Part shown: one piece after another, positions 15,939 through 23,947 of the stretch
Position numbering within the stretch: the stretch's first letter is position 1
Layout: every line of letters begins with the position of its first letter
From: Anaerolineae bacterium
GTDB taxonomy: Bacteria > Chloroflexota > Anaerolineae > Caldilineales > Caldilineaceae
Direction: 5' to 3'
DNA length: 64,000 bases
NCBI GenBank assembly: GCA_030432295.1
Contig: JAUIHI010000001.1
Coordinates: forward strand, 124,001-188,000
Program-made: the position numbers and the translations under genes
The notes under the pieces: generated by a model
Told to the model about the DNA's origin: nothing
The model's input: the letters and a program-made list of their open reading frames with translations, nothing else
The model's database searches: none

Positions 15939-17315
15939 ATGACCGACCTCACCTTTTCCTCCGCCACGGAAATCGCCCGGCGCATCCGAGCGCGGGAAGT
16001 CTCTTCCGCCGAAGTGGTGGAGGCCCATCTGCGCCGCATCGCGGGCGTGAATTCCGCCCTCAATGCAGTGGTCACACTGACTGAAGATGCCCACGAGCGG
16101 GCACGGGAAGCCGACGCCGCGCTCCACGCGGGGGAATTGTGGGGACCCCTCCACGGCGTGCCGATGACAATTAAAGACTCCTTCGACACCGCGGGCGTCG
16201 TCAGCACTTGGGGCACAGTAGGCCGCCGGGAATTTGTCCCCGACGCTGACGCCACCGCCGTGGCCCGGATGAAAGCTGCGGGTGCGATTCTGTTGGGAAA
16301 GACAAACACCTCCGAATTTACAATGTCCTTCTACACCAACAATCGCCTCTTCGGCGCGACCCGCAACCCCTATAATACCGAACGGATGAGTGGCGGCAGC
16401 AGTGGCGGCGCGGCGTCGATTGTGGCCGCGGGCGGCTCGCCCATCGACCTGGGCACAGACACCGGCGGCAGTGTGCGTCTGCCCGCCCACTATTGCGGCA
16501 TCGCTGGCATCCGCCCCACCAGCGGACGGGTCCCCCGCACGGGCCACGCCATTCCCTTCGGTGGTCCGGCTGATCTGCTCACGCAGGTTGGTCCCCTGGC
16601 CCGCCAGGTGGAGGACGTGGCCCTGGCCCTGTCGATTATCACCGGTCCCGACGGTATCGACCCGTACATCACCCCAATGCCACTGGGCGACTATCGGGCT
16701 GTGGAACTGTCCGGTTTGCGGGTTGCCTACTTCACCGACAACGGCGTCGCCGCGCCCACGCCGGAGACTGCCGCTTGTGTGGAACGGGTGGCGGGCGCGC
16801 TGGCGGGCGCTGGCTGCCGGGTGGAGGAGTCCCGCCCGCCGGGGATGGAGCAGAGCTTTGACCTGCTGCGGGGCTTCCTGGGCATCACCGGGCGGGCGGG
16901 ATTGAAGATAGCACTGGAACGGGCCGGGACGGGTCTGGATGAGACAAATATGAGCTTTGTACACGGGGCCAAAGCGCTGGGACCGCAAGAGTTGGAATTC
17001 TTTTTGGAACGAGCGGATCGCTTCCGCTCGGAGGCCCTAGCCTGGTTCCAGCCCTACGATCTGCTCATCGCGCCGGTCAATGCGGGGCCTGCTCTGCCTG
17101 TGGGCGAAATCGAAGAACAGATTGCCAAGTTCACCTATACAATGACCCACAACCTGACCGGCTGGCCCAGCTCTGTGGTGCGGGTGGGCACATCACCGGA
17201 TGGGCTGCCGATTGGCGTACAATTCACCGCCCAGCCCTGGCGGGAAGATGTGGCCCTGGCCGGGGCTGCCTTCGCCGAAAAGGTCTTTGGCGGCTGGCAG
17301 AAGCCCGGTCTGTAA
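15939..17315 (+). CDS. Amidase signature family hydrolase
   Basis: A 458-residue amidase hydrolysing C-N amide bonds in the cytoplasm. The Ser-cisSer-Lys triad is complete: Lys79 in MTIKDSFD, Ser154 in SGGSSGG and nucleophile Ser178 in DTGGSVR. The sequence is as close in pattern to GatA as to catabolic amidases, but no gatB/gatC neighbours exist, so a catabolic amide or carbamoyl substrate is more likely. The TAA stop lies inside the REP-like repeat at 17311-17366. Confidence 0.9.
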   Translation: MTDLTFSSATEIARRIRAREVSSAEVVEAHLRRIAGVNSALNAVVTLTEDAHERAREADAALHAGELWGPLHGVPMTIKDSFDTAGVVSTWGTVGRREFVPDADATAVARMKAAGAILLGKTNTSEFTMSFYTNNRLFGATRNPYNTERMSGGSSGGAASIVAAGGSPIDLGTDTGGSVRLPAHYCGIAGIRPTSGRVPRTGHAIPFGGPADLLTQVGPLARQVEDVALALSIITGPDGIDPYITPMPLGDYRAVELSGLRVAYFTDNGVAAPTPETAACVERVAGALAGAGCRVEESRPPGMEQSFDLLRGFLGITGRAGLKIALERAGTGLDETNMSFVHGAKALGPQELEFFLERADRFRSEALAWFQPYDLLIAPVNAGPALPVGEIEEQIAKFTYTMTHNLTGWPSSVVRVGTSPDGLPIGVQFTAQPWREDVALAGAAFAEKVFGGWQKPGL

Positions 17316-17366
17316 CGCAAGCGGTTAGCTTGCGAAAATTGGCGCAAGCTAACCGCTTGCGTTACA
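17311..17366. repeat. REP-like double hairpin, copy 1
   Basis: Two perfectly complementary 24-base arms (17311-17334 and 17343-17366) are separated by an 8-base loop. Each arm is itself a small hairpin, GCAAGC-GGTTA-GCTTGC, so the unit can fold as one long stem or as two REP-like stems. Copies 2 and 3 lie at 18202-18257 and 18909-18964 with identical 24-8-24 geometry, flanking the transposase gene. Confidence 0.9.
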
Positions 17367-17384
17367 GCAAAGGAGCCAACCCGA

Positions 17385-18197
17385 ATGTCCCTCATCCAGT
17401 GTGATTTTTACTCGGAAACCTTGCAGCTTGCCGTCTCGATGGATGTGCTGCTGCCCCGTACCACCCAGGCCCAGCGGGATGTGCTTGGCCCGGGCTATCG
17501 TTTTCCGACCCTCTTTTTGCTCCACGGGATGTCCGCCGACCACACGGGCTGGCAGCGTTTTACTTCCATCGAGCGCTACACCCGTTTTATGAATCTGGCG
17601 GTGGTGATGCCCGCGGTCCACCGCAGCTTCTACACAGACCAGGCCGATGGCTACCCCTACTGGACGTTCATCAGTGAGGAAGTGCCTGCCCAGGCCCGTT
17701 TCTTCTTTCCGCTTGCCACTGAGCGGGAGCGCACGTTTGTGGCGGGCCTGTCCATGGGTGGCTACGGCGCAATGAAGATGGGGCTGCGCCATCCCGAACA
17801 CTACGCGGCCGCGGCCAGCTTCTCCGGCGCGGTGGATATGGGCGAACGTATCCGGGAAGCGCTGCCTGAGCGGGCGGCGGAGATGCGCCGTACCTTTGGC
17901 GATTTCGAAAAGTTCCCTGGCAGCGACAACGATCTGGTTCACGTGGCGAGTCAGTTGGCCCCATCCGACAGACCCAAACCTCGGCTCTTTCTCTCCTGTG
18001 GCACGGAGGACTTTCTCTATGAGAATAATCTAGGCTTTCGGGATCATTTGCAGAGCCTGGGCTTCGATTTGACCTACGAAGAAGGCCCCGGCGCACACGA
18101 CTGGACCTACTGGGATGCGCAGATTCAGCGCTGCCTCTCCTGGCTGGGTGTGCAGAGTCTGGAAGATGTGACGGGGATTCCGTCCATATCGGCGTAG
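17385..18197 (+). CDS. Esterase of the esterase D/tributyrin esterase family
   Basis: A 270-residue alpha/beta hydrolase with nucleophile Ser123 in GLSMGGYG, acid Asp209 in CGTEDF and catalytic His238 in GPGAHDW. The oxyanion-hole region is LFLLHGMSADHTGWQR. There is no signal peptide, so it acts in the cytoplasm on short acyl esters or carbohydrate acetates. REP-like repeats copy 1 and copy 2 bracket the gene. It may deacetylate substrates for the surrounding glycan-degrading enzymes. Confidence 0.88.
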   Translation: MSLIQCDFYSETLQLAVSMDVLLPRTTQAQRDVLGPGYRFPTLFLLHGMSADHTGWQRFTSIERYTRFMNLAVVMPAVHRSFYTDQADGYPYWTFISEEVPAQARFFFPLATERERTFVAGLSMGGYGAMKMGLRHPEHYAAAASFSGAVDMGERIREALPERAAEMRRTFGDFEKFPGSDNDLVHVASQLAPSDRPKPRLFLSCGTEDFLYENNLGFRDHLQSLGFDLTYEEGPGAHDWTYWDAQIQRCLSWLGVQSLEDVTGIPSISA

Positions 18198-18201
18198 GCC
18201 C

Positions 18202-18257
18202 TGTAATGCAAGCTGTTAGCTTGCGCTCGTTGCCACAAGCTAACAGCTTGCGTTAAC
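18202..18257. repeat. REP-like double hairpin, copy 2
   Basis: Arms 18202-18225 and 18234-18257 around an 8-base loop. Relative to copy 1 the loop of the mini-hairpin changes from GGTTA to TGTTA, and the opposite arm changes in parallel from TAACC to TAACA. A few mismatches exist near the outer end. It lies 11 bases upstream of the transposase start. Confidence 0.88.
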
Positions 18258-18268
18258 ACAGGAGGAGT

Positions 18269-18913
18269 ATGAGTAATCTCGACTACCGTCTCTCCTATCG
18301 ACGTAACCTGCCCCATTACCAACCGGCCAACGCTACACTCTTTATCACCTTCCGCTTGGCGGGTTCCCTGCCTGTGGAAATTCTCCAACGGCTTCGCGAG
18401 GAATACGAACGCGTTGTCGCAGAGGTTGACAGTTCACTGAGTATGCCTGAACGCAGCGAGATGGAATATGCGGCACAGCGTCGCTTCTTCGGCCGGATGG
18501 ATGCTTTTCTTGACGCTGCTGAGTACGGGCCACGCTGGCTGAAAGAACCGGCGATTGCCCAATTGGTAGCAGACAGTTTGCACTACCGTCACCGGCGTGT
18601 GTACGATTTGGATACTTTTTGCATAATGCCGACGCACGCGCATGTCGTATTTAGTCCTTTGGCGGGCGGTGACGGCAAACCACATTCGCTATCATCAATT
18701 ATGCAATCATTGAAGGGGTATACAGCCCACAAAGCAAACACAATTCTCGGTCGGGAAGGGGCGTTCTGGCATCATGAAAGTTACGATCACGTGGTGCGAG
18801 ATACCGAGGAACACGAACGGATCGTCAAATACGTTTTGAACAATCCAGTCAAAGCGGGTCTGGTTGCAGACTGGCAAGACTGGCCGTGGAGTTACACAAA
18901 ACATCAACTGTAA
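18269..18913 (+). CDS. REP-associated tyrosine transposase (RAYT, Y1/HUH family)
   Basis: A 214-residue IS200-like transposase. The HUH metal motif is His123-Ala-His125 in MPTHAHVVF. The C-terminal block GAFWHHESYDHVVRD, followed by ERIVKYVLNNPVKAGLV, is diagnostic of RAYTs, with Tyr188 (KYVLNNP) the likely nucleophile. RAYTs are domesticated single-strand nucleases that spread REP hairpins. Here REP-like copies 2 and 3 sit immediately before and after the gene, and its TAA stop lies inside copy 3. A GGAGGAG site precedes the ATG. The gene looks intact. Confidence 0.93.
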   Translation: MSNLDYRLSYRRNLPHYQPANATLFITFRLAGSLPVEILQRLREEYERVVAEVDSSLSMPERSEMEYAAQRRFFGRMDAFLDAAEYGPRWLKEPAIAQLVADSLHYRHRRVYDLDTFCIMPTHAHVVFSPLAGGDGKPHSLSSIMQSLKGYTAHKANTILGREGAFWHHESYDHVVRDTEEHERIVKYVLNNPVKAGLVADWQDWPWSYTKHQL

Positions 18914-18964
18914 CGCAAGCTATTGGCTTGCGGCCATCTGCGCAAGCCAATAGCTTGCGTTACA
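18909..18964. repeat. REP-like double hairpin, copy 3
   Basis: Perfect 24-base arms at 18909-18932 and 18941-18964 around an 8-base loop. The core reads GCAAGC-TATTG-GCTTGC with compensating changes in the other arm. It overlaps the transposase stop codon and ends 12 bases before the next gene. Confidence 0.9.
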
Positions 18965-18976
18965 AAGGAAAGTTCA

Positions 18977-19936
18977 ATGCCCAAAGCAATTTTCTTCACA
19001 AATCTCGTCCCGGAACTGGCTGGACAGATCGTCGCGCCCGCGCCGGCTGGCTGGGATGTACAGGTCCATTCGGCCAAACTGCCTGTGGCTGAGAAGGCCG
19101 CGGTGGCCGCCGACGCCGACTTTCTGATTCTCTTCCCGCCGGTGCTGGAAGTGGAAGTACTGGAAGCCGCGCAGAATCTAAAGCTGATCCAACTGGTGAG
19201 CGCGGGTTTCGATCAGATGCCTATCGACGCCATCGCAGCCCGGGGCATTCCCGTGGCCAACAACGGCGGAACCAACAGCATCGACGTGGCCGAGCACACC
19301 CTGGCCCTGATGCTGGGTGTCTACCGGCTGATGCCACAGATGGACCGCAACGTGCGCAGCGACGACTGGAAAGCCATCGACAGCGGCCTGCACACCTTCA
19401 CCATCCACGGCAAAACCGTCGGTATTATCGGCTTGGGCCACATCGGGCGGCAGGTGGCCCAGCGGCTGGCCCCCTTCGGCCCGGAGCTGATCTACTACGA
19501 CCCCTTCCCTGCCAAGCCAGAAGTAGAGCAGGCGCTGGGTGTGGAACGCTGCACGCTGGATGATCTCCTGGGCCGGGCGGATATTGTGACACTCCACGTG
19601 CCACTGAACGATCAGACCCGCCACATCATCGACGCCCGTGCTCTGTCACTGATGAAGCCGACGGCAGTCGTCATCAACACCTGCCGGGGGCCGGTCATCG
19701 ACGAACCGGCCCTGACCGCGGCCCTGCAAGAGGGGCGCATCCGGGCCGCGGGGCTGGATGTACTCTACAAAGAGCCGCCCACCGTAAACAACCCGATTCT
19801 ACAATTGGAAAATGTGCTCTTTTCCCCCCACAGCGCGGGCGTCACCTACGACACCTGGCAGCGTCGGGGCGCGTTCATCTTTGAGAATTTGCAGCGGGTG
19901 GCGAACGGAGAGAAGCCGCTGGCAGTCATCGGGTAG
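18977..19936 (+). CDS. D-2-hydroxyacid dehydrogenase (phosphoglycerate dehydrogenase-like)
   Basis: A 319-residue NAD-dependent oxidoreductase. The cofactor motif is VGIIGLGHIGRQVA and the acidic NAD-selective residue follows in IYYDPFPA. The catalytic Arg is in NTCRGPVID, and LYKEPPT and FSPHSAGVT supply the Glu and His of the relay. ATG 18977 follows an AAAGGAAAG site; the longer open frame upstream lies in REP-like copy 3 and is rejected. Substrate could be a sugar-derived hydroxyacid. The TAG stop is inside the small palindrome that follows. Confidence 0.9.
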   Translation: MPKAIFFTNLVPELAGQIVAPAPAGWDVQVHSAKLPVAEKAAVAADADFLILFPPVLEVEVLEAAQNLKLIQLVSAGFDQMPIDAIAARGIPVANNGGTNSIDVAEHTLALMLGVYRLMPQMDRNVRSDDWKAIDSGLHTFTIHGKTVGIIGLGHIGRQVAQRLAPFGPELIYYDPFPAKPEVEQALGVERCTLDDLLGRADIVTLHVPLNDQTRHIIDARALSLMKPTAVVINTCRGPVIDEPALTAALQEGRIRAAGLDVLYKEPPTVNNPILQLENVLFSPHSAGVTYDTWQRRGAFIFENLQRVANGEKPLAVIG

Positions 19937-19959
19937 GTCGGACTGCCAGTCCGACCTAC
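19933..19959. terminator. Compact palindrome at the dehydrogenase stop
   Basis: GTAGGTCGGACT, a 3-base loop and the exact complement form a 12-base stem that includes the TAG stop codon. The sequence GTAGGT...ACCTAC at its ends recurs in the repeat after the heparinase gene. Confidence 0.65.
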
Positions 19960-20005
19960 GGAAGCAAAATGCTACACGACACTCAAAACATCAAAGGAGA
20001 CACCT

Positions 20006-20839
20006 GTGTTCAACCAATCCGAACTCGACCACTACAAAGAGCACGGCTATGTGATGATCGAAAACGCCCTGGACGACTTCGGCCTGGGGCGTGTCCAGGC
20101 TGCCTATAAGCACATCCAAAGTCTGACCGAACCGGCCTGGCGACAGTCGCTGGTCGAGGGCAACTACAAAGGCGGCTATGGCAACGGCCCGGACGCCCAC
20201 ACAATGGACAGCATCTACCAGTACGACAATCTCTGGCTGGACATCGCGGCCAATCCCCGCATCCTGCCACTGCTCAAAGAGATCGTCGGGATCGACGTGC
20301 AGACAATGGAAATGGTCGCCCACTGCCACCACGCGGGCACAGAAGCCCACACGGGCTGGCACCGGGACTGGCCCGCCTGGACCCATCCCCAGTATACGCT
20401 GAAGGCCAAAGTCTTCTACTTTCTGGACGACCAGGACCCGGATATGGGCTGCTTCACACTGGTCCCCGGAACCCACAAACTGGACGACGGCCCACCCCGC
20501 GATCAGTACGTCCACGAAACTTTGGAGGATATGCCCGGCCTGAAGAAGATTGTGGGCAAAGCGGGCAGTGCGATTGTCTGGAACGTCCTCTGCTGGCACA
20601 CGGGGCTTGCCAACACCAGCCAGCGGGATCGGCGCATCGCCATCTACGGTTATATGCCCTTTTGGGTCAAAAAATATGGCAGCGAACGCCCCCACCAGTC
20701 CATCATCGACTGGGCCGACACACCCCACAAGCGGCAGTTGATGGGCATCCACGCGGTGGAAGGCCGGGCTTCCTGGGATCGCAAAGATGTGGACTATCTG
20801 CCGGAGCATCTGGAACTGGTGAAGAGCAAGAAATTCTAG
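20006..20839 (+). CDS. Phytanoyl-CoA dioxygenase (PhyH) family oxygenase
   Basis: A 277-residue Fe(II)/2-oxoglutarate oxygenase. The iron triad is His119-x-Asp121 (GWHRDW) and His198 (VLCWHTG); the Arg in RDRRIAIYGY would bind 2-oxoglutarate. The GTG start at 20006 follows AAAGGAGA by 6 bases. Bacterial members hydroxylate many small molecules, so the substrate is open. Its place between a hydroxyacid dehydrogenase and a heparinase suggests a catabolic role. Confidence 0.88.
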   Translation: MFNQSELDHYKEHGYVMIENALDDFGLGRVQAAYKHIQSLTEPAWRQSLVEGNYKGGYGNGPDAHTMDSIYQYDNLWLDIAANPRILPLLKEIVGIDVQTMEMVAHCHHAGTEAHTGWHRDWPAWTHPQYTLKAKVFYFLDDQDPDMGCFTLVPGTHKLDDGPPRDQYVHETLEDMPGLKKIVGKAGSAIVWNVLCWHTGLANTSQRDRRIAIYGYMPFWVKKYGSERPHQSIIDWADTPHKRQLMGIHAVEGRASWDRKDVDYLPEHLELVKSKKF

Positions 20840-20904
20840 CGGAAGAATAGAACGCGGACGACGCGGATTGGGCTGATAACCGCGGATAAATGTTGTGCTG
20901 AACA

Positions 20905-20993
20905 GAAAGTTTGGGACGCAGATAAACGCGGATGGACGCTGAACCAGAGGAAAAAATCTGCGTTTTCAGCGTTTATCTGCGTCCCAAACTTTC
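20905..20993. repeat. Intergenic inverted repeat of the CGCGGAT family
   Basis: GAAAGTTTGGGACGCAGATA starting at 20905 is the exact complement of the right arm ending at 20993. The arms continue with near-complementary AACGC units. The stretch 20850-20900 before it carries extra unpaired GCGGAT units about 11 bases apart. No gene is present between 20840 and 21017. Confidence 0.75.
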
Positions 20994-21017
20994 ATCCACA
21001 AGCAAAGGAGACTACCA

Positions 21018-22928
21018 ATGCTCCAACAGCGCTACTCCCTCCAAGACCTGGCCGGCCTGCTGATTCCCCGCGCCGAGTATCATCCCCACCCGATGATTGA
21101 AGACCGCAACGCTTGGGCGGCCCTGCCCGCGCCCGTGCGTGCCGCGCAGGTGCAACGGGCCGAAGCCTATCTGGGCTTCGACTACCCCAGCCTGCCCGCC
21201 ACCCTCTTTCTCCAATACAGCCGGATGGGCAACCGGCGCAACTACGAACGCCTCCACTTCGAGCGGCGGGGCGCGCTGGAAATGCTCGTCACCGCCGAGT
21301 GCATCGAAGGTGAAGGGCGCTTTATGGACGACATCGCCAACGGTATCTGGGCCATCTGCGAGGAGAGCTACTGGGGCGTGCCCGCCCACATCCGCGTTCA
21401 GAGTGCGGGCAACACCCTGCCCGACGCGGCCGAACCCACCGTCGATCTCTTCGCCGCCGAGACGGGCAATCTCATCGCCTGGACCCACTACCTGCTGGGC
21501 GACCGGCTGGACGGGATTTCCCCCGTCATCCGCGAGCGGATGGCCCTGGAGTTGGATCGGCGTATCCTCACCCCCCTGGCCGTGCGGGACGACTTCCACT
21601 GGATGGGTTTCTCTCTGCGCGCCGGTCAGCAGCGGGTGAACAACTGGAATCCGTGGATCTGCTCCAACTGGCTGTCGGCGGTGCTGCTGATGGAGACAGA
21701 CGAGAACCGGCGCACCGCCACCGTCCACAAAATCATGCGCGCCCTGGACAATTTTATCGATCCCTACCCCGCGGACGGCGGCTGCGACGAGGGGCCGAGC
21801 TACTGGGGCAAGGCCGGCGCCTCCCTCTTCGACAATCTGGAACTCTTCCACAGCGCCAGCGACGGCCAGATCGATCTCTACGCCGAGCCGCTGGTGCAGG
21901 ACATCGGCCGCTTTGTCTACCGGGCACACATCGACGGGGACTATTACGTCAACTTCGCCGACGCGCCCGCGCTTGTCTACCCGGACGGGGTACTGGTCTA
22001 CCGCTACGGCGAGCGCATCCGCGACCCGCAAATGATGCAGCACGGCCTCTGGCTGGCCCAGCGCCAGCACCTGGCCGAGCAGGGCTACGGGGCCAACGGC
22101 GACATCCGCCAGAACAATTTCCAGCGCCTGCTGCGGGGACTCTTCAGCCTGGCCGACCTGCCCGCCACCCCCGTCAGCCCGCCCCAGTCACGGGATGTCT
22201 GGCTGCCGGTCATTGAAGTGATGCTGGCCCGGGACAAAGGGGGCCGGACCGACGGTTTCACCCTGGCGGCCAAAGGCGGCCACAACGCGGAGAGCCACAA
22301 CCACAACGACATCGGCAACTTCGTCGTCTATCGGGACGGCAAGCCCCTGCTGGTGGACGCGGGCGTGGAGACCTACACCGCAGCCACTTTCGGTCCCAAC
22401 CGCTACGACATCTGGACAATGCAGTCGGCCTATCACAGCCTGCTGCCCACAGTGGACGGGGTGATGCAGTCGCCGGGCAGCGACTTTGCCGCGTCGGATG
22501 TCTCCTATTCCTCTGACGACACGACTGCCCAGCTCTCTTTGGAAATGGCGGGGAGCTATCCACCCGCAGCCAAAATTTCCGCCTGGAGAAGGACGGCCCG
22601 CCTGGAACGGGGGGTGGGCGTGACGATCAGCGACGAATACGCGCTGATCGCAGACGCGGCCGAAGTGACGGTCTCCCTCGTCACTCCCTGCGCGGTGGAC
22701 ATCAGCCAGCCGGGGATCGTAAAACTGGGCGAGCGGGCGATTCTGGACAGACGGGTCTCCGCATCGGGAGAGGTCGAATACGACGCAACACTCTTTACTG
22801 CCGCCGTCGAAACCGTCACACTGACCGACGAGCGGATGGGCGGCACGTGGGGCAGTGAACTCTACCGGGTGGTGCTGACCGCGACGAATCCCAGCCAAAA
22901 GGGGAAGTGGACCTATCGGGTATCGTAG
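21018..22928 (+). CDS. Heparinase II/III family polysaccharide lyase-like protein
   Basis: The 636-residue protein has the Heparinase II/III architecture: an alpha-helical toroid (about 1-370) followed by a beta-sandwich. The signature GGHNAESHNHNDIGNFVVY (near residue 420) contains the conserved His-Asn-Asp cluster, and YGERI in the toroid belongs to the active-site region. No signal peptide is visible, so it may act on imported uronic-acid oligosaccharides. An AAAGGAGA site precedes the start. The last codons (WTYRVS and stop) are duplicated 140 bases downstream. Confidence 0.88.
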   Translation: MLQQRYSLQDLAGLLIPRAEYHPHPMIEDRNAWAALPAPVRAAQVQRAEAYLGFDYPSLPATLFLQYSRMGNRRNYERLHFERRGALEMLVTAECIEGEGRFMDDIANGIWAICEESYWGVPAHIRVQSAGNTLPDAAEPTVDLFAAETGNLIAWTHYLLGDRLDGISPVIRERMALELDRRILTPLAVRDDFHWMGFSLRAGQQRVNNWNPWICSNWLSAVLLMETDENRRTATVHKIMRALDNFIDPYPADGGCDEGPSYWGKAGASLFDNLELFHSASDGQIDLYAEPLVQDIGRFVYRAHIDGDYYVNFADAPALVYPDGVLVYRYGERIRDPQMMQHGLWLAQRQHLAEQGYGANGDIRQNNFQRLLRGLFSLADLPATPVSPPQSRDVWLPVIEVMLARDKGGRTDGFTLAAKGGHNAESHNHNDIGNFVVYRDGKPLLVDAGVETYTAATFGPNRYDIWTMQSAYHSLLPTVDGVMQSPGSDFAASDVSYSSDDTTAQLSLEMAGSYPPAAKISAWRRTARLERGVGVTISDEYALIADAAEVTVSLVTPCAVDISQPGIVKLGERAILDRRVSASGEVEYDATLFTAAVETVTLTDERMGGTWGSELYRVVLTATNPSQKGKWTYRVS

Positions 22929-23217
22929 GTTGGGTGAATGCCCCGCACACAACAGGCTCTACCCGACCAGCCAGCACAGGCATTCACCGATTCTGGGCAG
23001 CGAGAACCCAACCTACGGCTATTCGTTGCGGTATACCAGAAGGGGAGGTGGACCTATCGGGTATCGTAGGTTGGGTGAATGCCCCGCACACAACAGACCC
23101 TACCCGACCAGCCACACAGGCATTCACCCAACAGCCGTGCGGTCGTGTTGGGTTCTCGCCGCACACGTGAACGGCTATTCGCTGATCCTGGACAGCGAGA
23201 ACCCAACCCACAATTGT
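22901..23217. repeat. Tandem repeat duplicating the 3' end of the heparinase gene
   Basis: Bases 22901-22988 and 23041-23128 are nearly identical direct copies with a 140-base period, starting with the last nine codons of the heparinase gene. Each also contains a long inverted repeat: GTAGGTTGGGTGAATGCC on the left, GGCATTCACC and CCCAACCTAC on the right. A partial third copy of the right part lies near 23171-23217. Between 22929 and 23362 there is no gene; the remainder holds a promoter and one more hairpin. Confidence 0.8.
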
Positions 23218-23224
23218 TTGCTCT

Positions 23225-23252
23225 TTGACAACGACCAACAATCGACTACACT
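23225..23252 (+). promoter_or_regulatory. Promoter for the Uma2/kinase pair
   Basis: TTGACA at 23225-23230 and TACACT at 23247-23252 with a 16-base spacer. The predicted start near 23259 falls inside the following inverted repeat, so the transcript would begin with a hairpin. Confidence 0.55.
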
Positions 23253-23253
23253 G

Positions 23254-23319
23254 GACAAACCACGGAAGACACGAAATACACTGAAAAATTCCGTATTTTC
23301 TGTGTACTCTGTGGTTGTC
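23254..23319. repeat. Inverted repeat in the Uma2 leader
   Basis: The left arm carries ACGGAAGACACGAAATACAC, with units about 11 bases apart. The right arm is complementary with a few mismatches and ends GTGGTTGTC. It resembles the ACACGGA-type repeats at 45384-45453 and 54069-54137 and would lie in the 5' leader of the Uma2 mRNA. Confidence 0.6.
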
Positions 23320-23362
23320 TGTTCGCCGTTGATACAGGACGCAGTCAGGAACGGAGAATCAA

Positions 23363-23947
23363 ATGACTGTTGCAGTCAAACTTCCAAAAACAATCACACC
23401 CGAAGAATATCTGGAGATGGAGCGCGTAGCCGTCCAAAAGAGCGAGTATTACGCGGGCGAAGTTTTTCTGATGGCGGGCGCGTCGCCCAATCACAATCGC
23501 ATTGCTCGCAATGTACTCACCGAACTCAATAGCGGGCTGCGAGGAGAGTCGTGCGAAGTTTTTGGCAGCGATCAGCGCCTGTATGTCAGCAAAAATGGCC
23601 TTTACACTTACCCGGATGTGATGGCCGTCTGCGGACGCATTGAATTTGACAACCGGGACAGGGACTCACTGACCAATCCTGTCCTGATTGTCGAAGTGCT
23701 GTCACCCTCCACCGCCAACTACGACCGGGGCGGGAAGTTTGAGTTGTACCGGGACATCCCCAGTTTTGGCGAGTATGTGCTGGTTCATCAGGACAAAGTA
23801 CTCGTCGAACATCACCGCCGCGACGAGCAACGGCGCTGGCTGCTCACCGAATACAAAGATTTGCAGACTTCGCTGCTCTTTGAATCCATCGGCATTTCCA
23901 TTCCACTACAGCGCATTTATGAACGGGTGGATTGGCTGATTGGTTGA
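23363..23947 (+). CDS. Uma2 family (DUF820) restriction-endonuclease-like protein
   Basis: The 194-residue protein opens with TITPEEYLEME and has the Uma2 core: PDVMAV, then PVLIVEVLSPST, then YDRGGKFELYRDIP. Together these give the D-(E/Q)-x-K arrangement of the PD-(D/E)XK nuclease fold. The family is expanded in cyanobacteria and Chloroflexota and its role is unclear; many copies are solitary, as here. The next gene starts within its last codons. Confidence 0.9.
   Translation: MTVAVKLPKTITPEEYLEMERVAVQKSEYYAGEVFLMAGASPNHNRIARNVLTELNSGLRGESCEVFGSDQRLYVSKNGLYTYPDVMAVCGRIEFDNRDRDSLTNPVLIVEVLSPSTANYDRGGKFELYRDIPSFGEYVLVHQDKVLVEHHRRDEQRRWLLTEYKDLQTSLLFESIGISIPLQRIYERVDWLIG

Noticed and set aside
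15939-17315. GatA subunit of the amidotransferase
   Set aside because: The amidase triad alone does not distinguish GatA; no gatB or gatC is nearby and the context is catabolic.
17311-18964. CRISPR-like or IS200 insertion-sequence ends
   Set aside because: Three palindromes at irregular distances with genes between them fit REP units next to a RAYT. There is no paired left/right end and no second transposon gene.
18923-18976. Longer start for the hydroxyacid dehydrogenase
   Set aside because: The added codons are REP-like repeat copy 3; ATG 18977 has a good ribosome-binding site.
22921-23217. CRISPR array
   Set aside because: The repeat unit is long, present about twice, includes coding sequence, and has no regular spacers; no cas genes are near.
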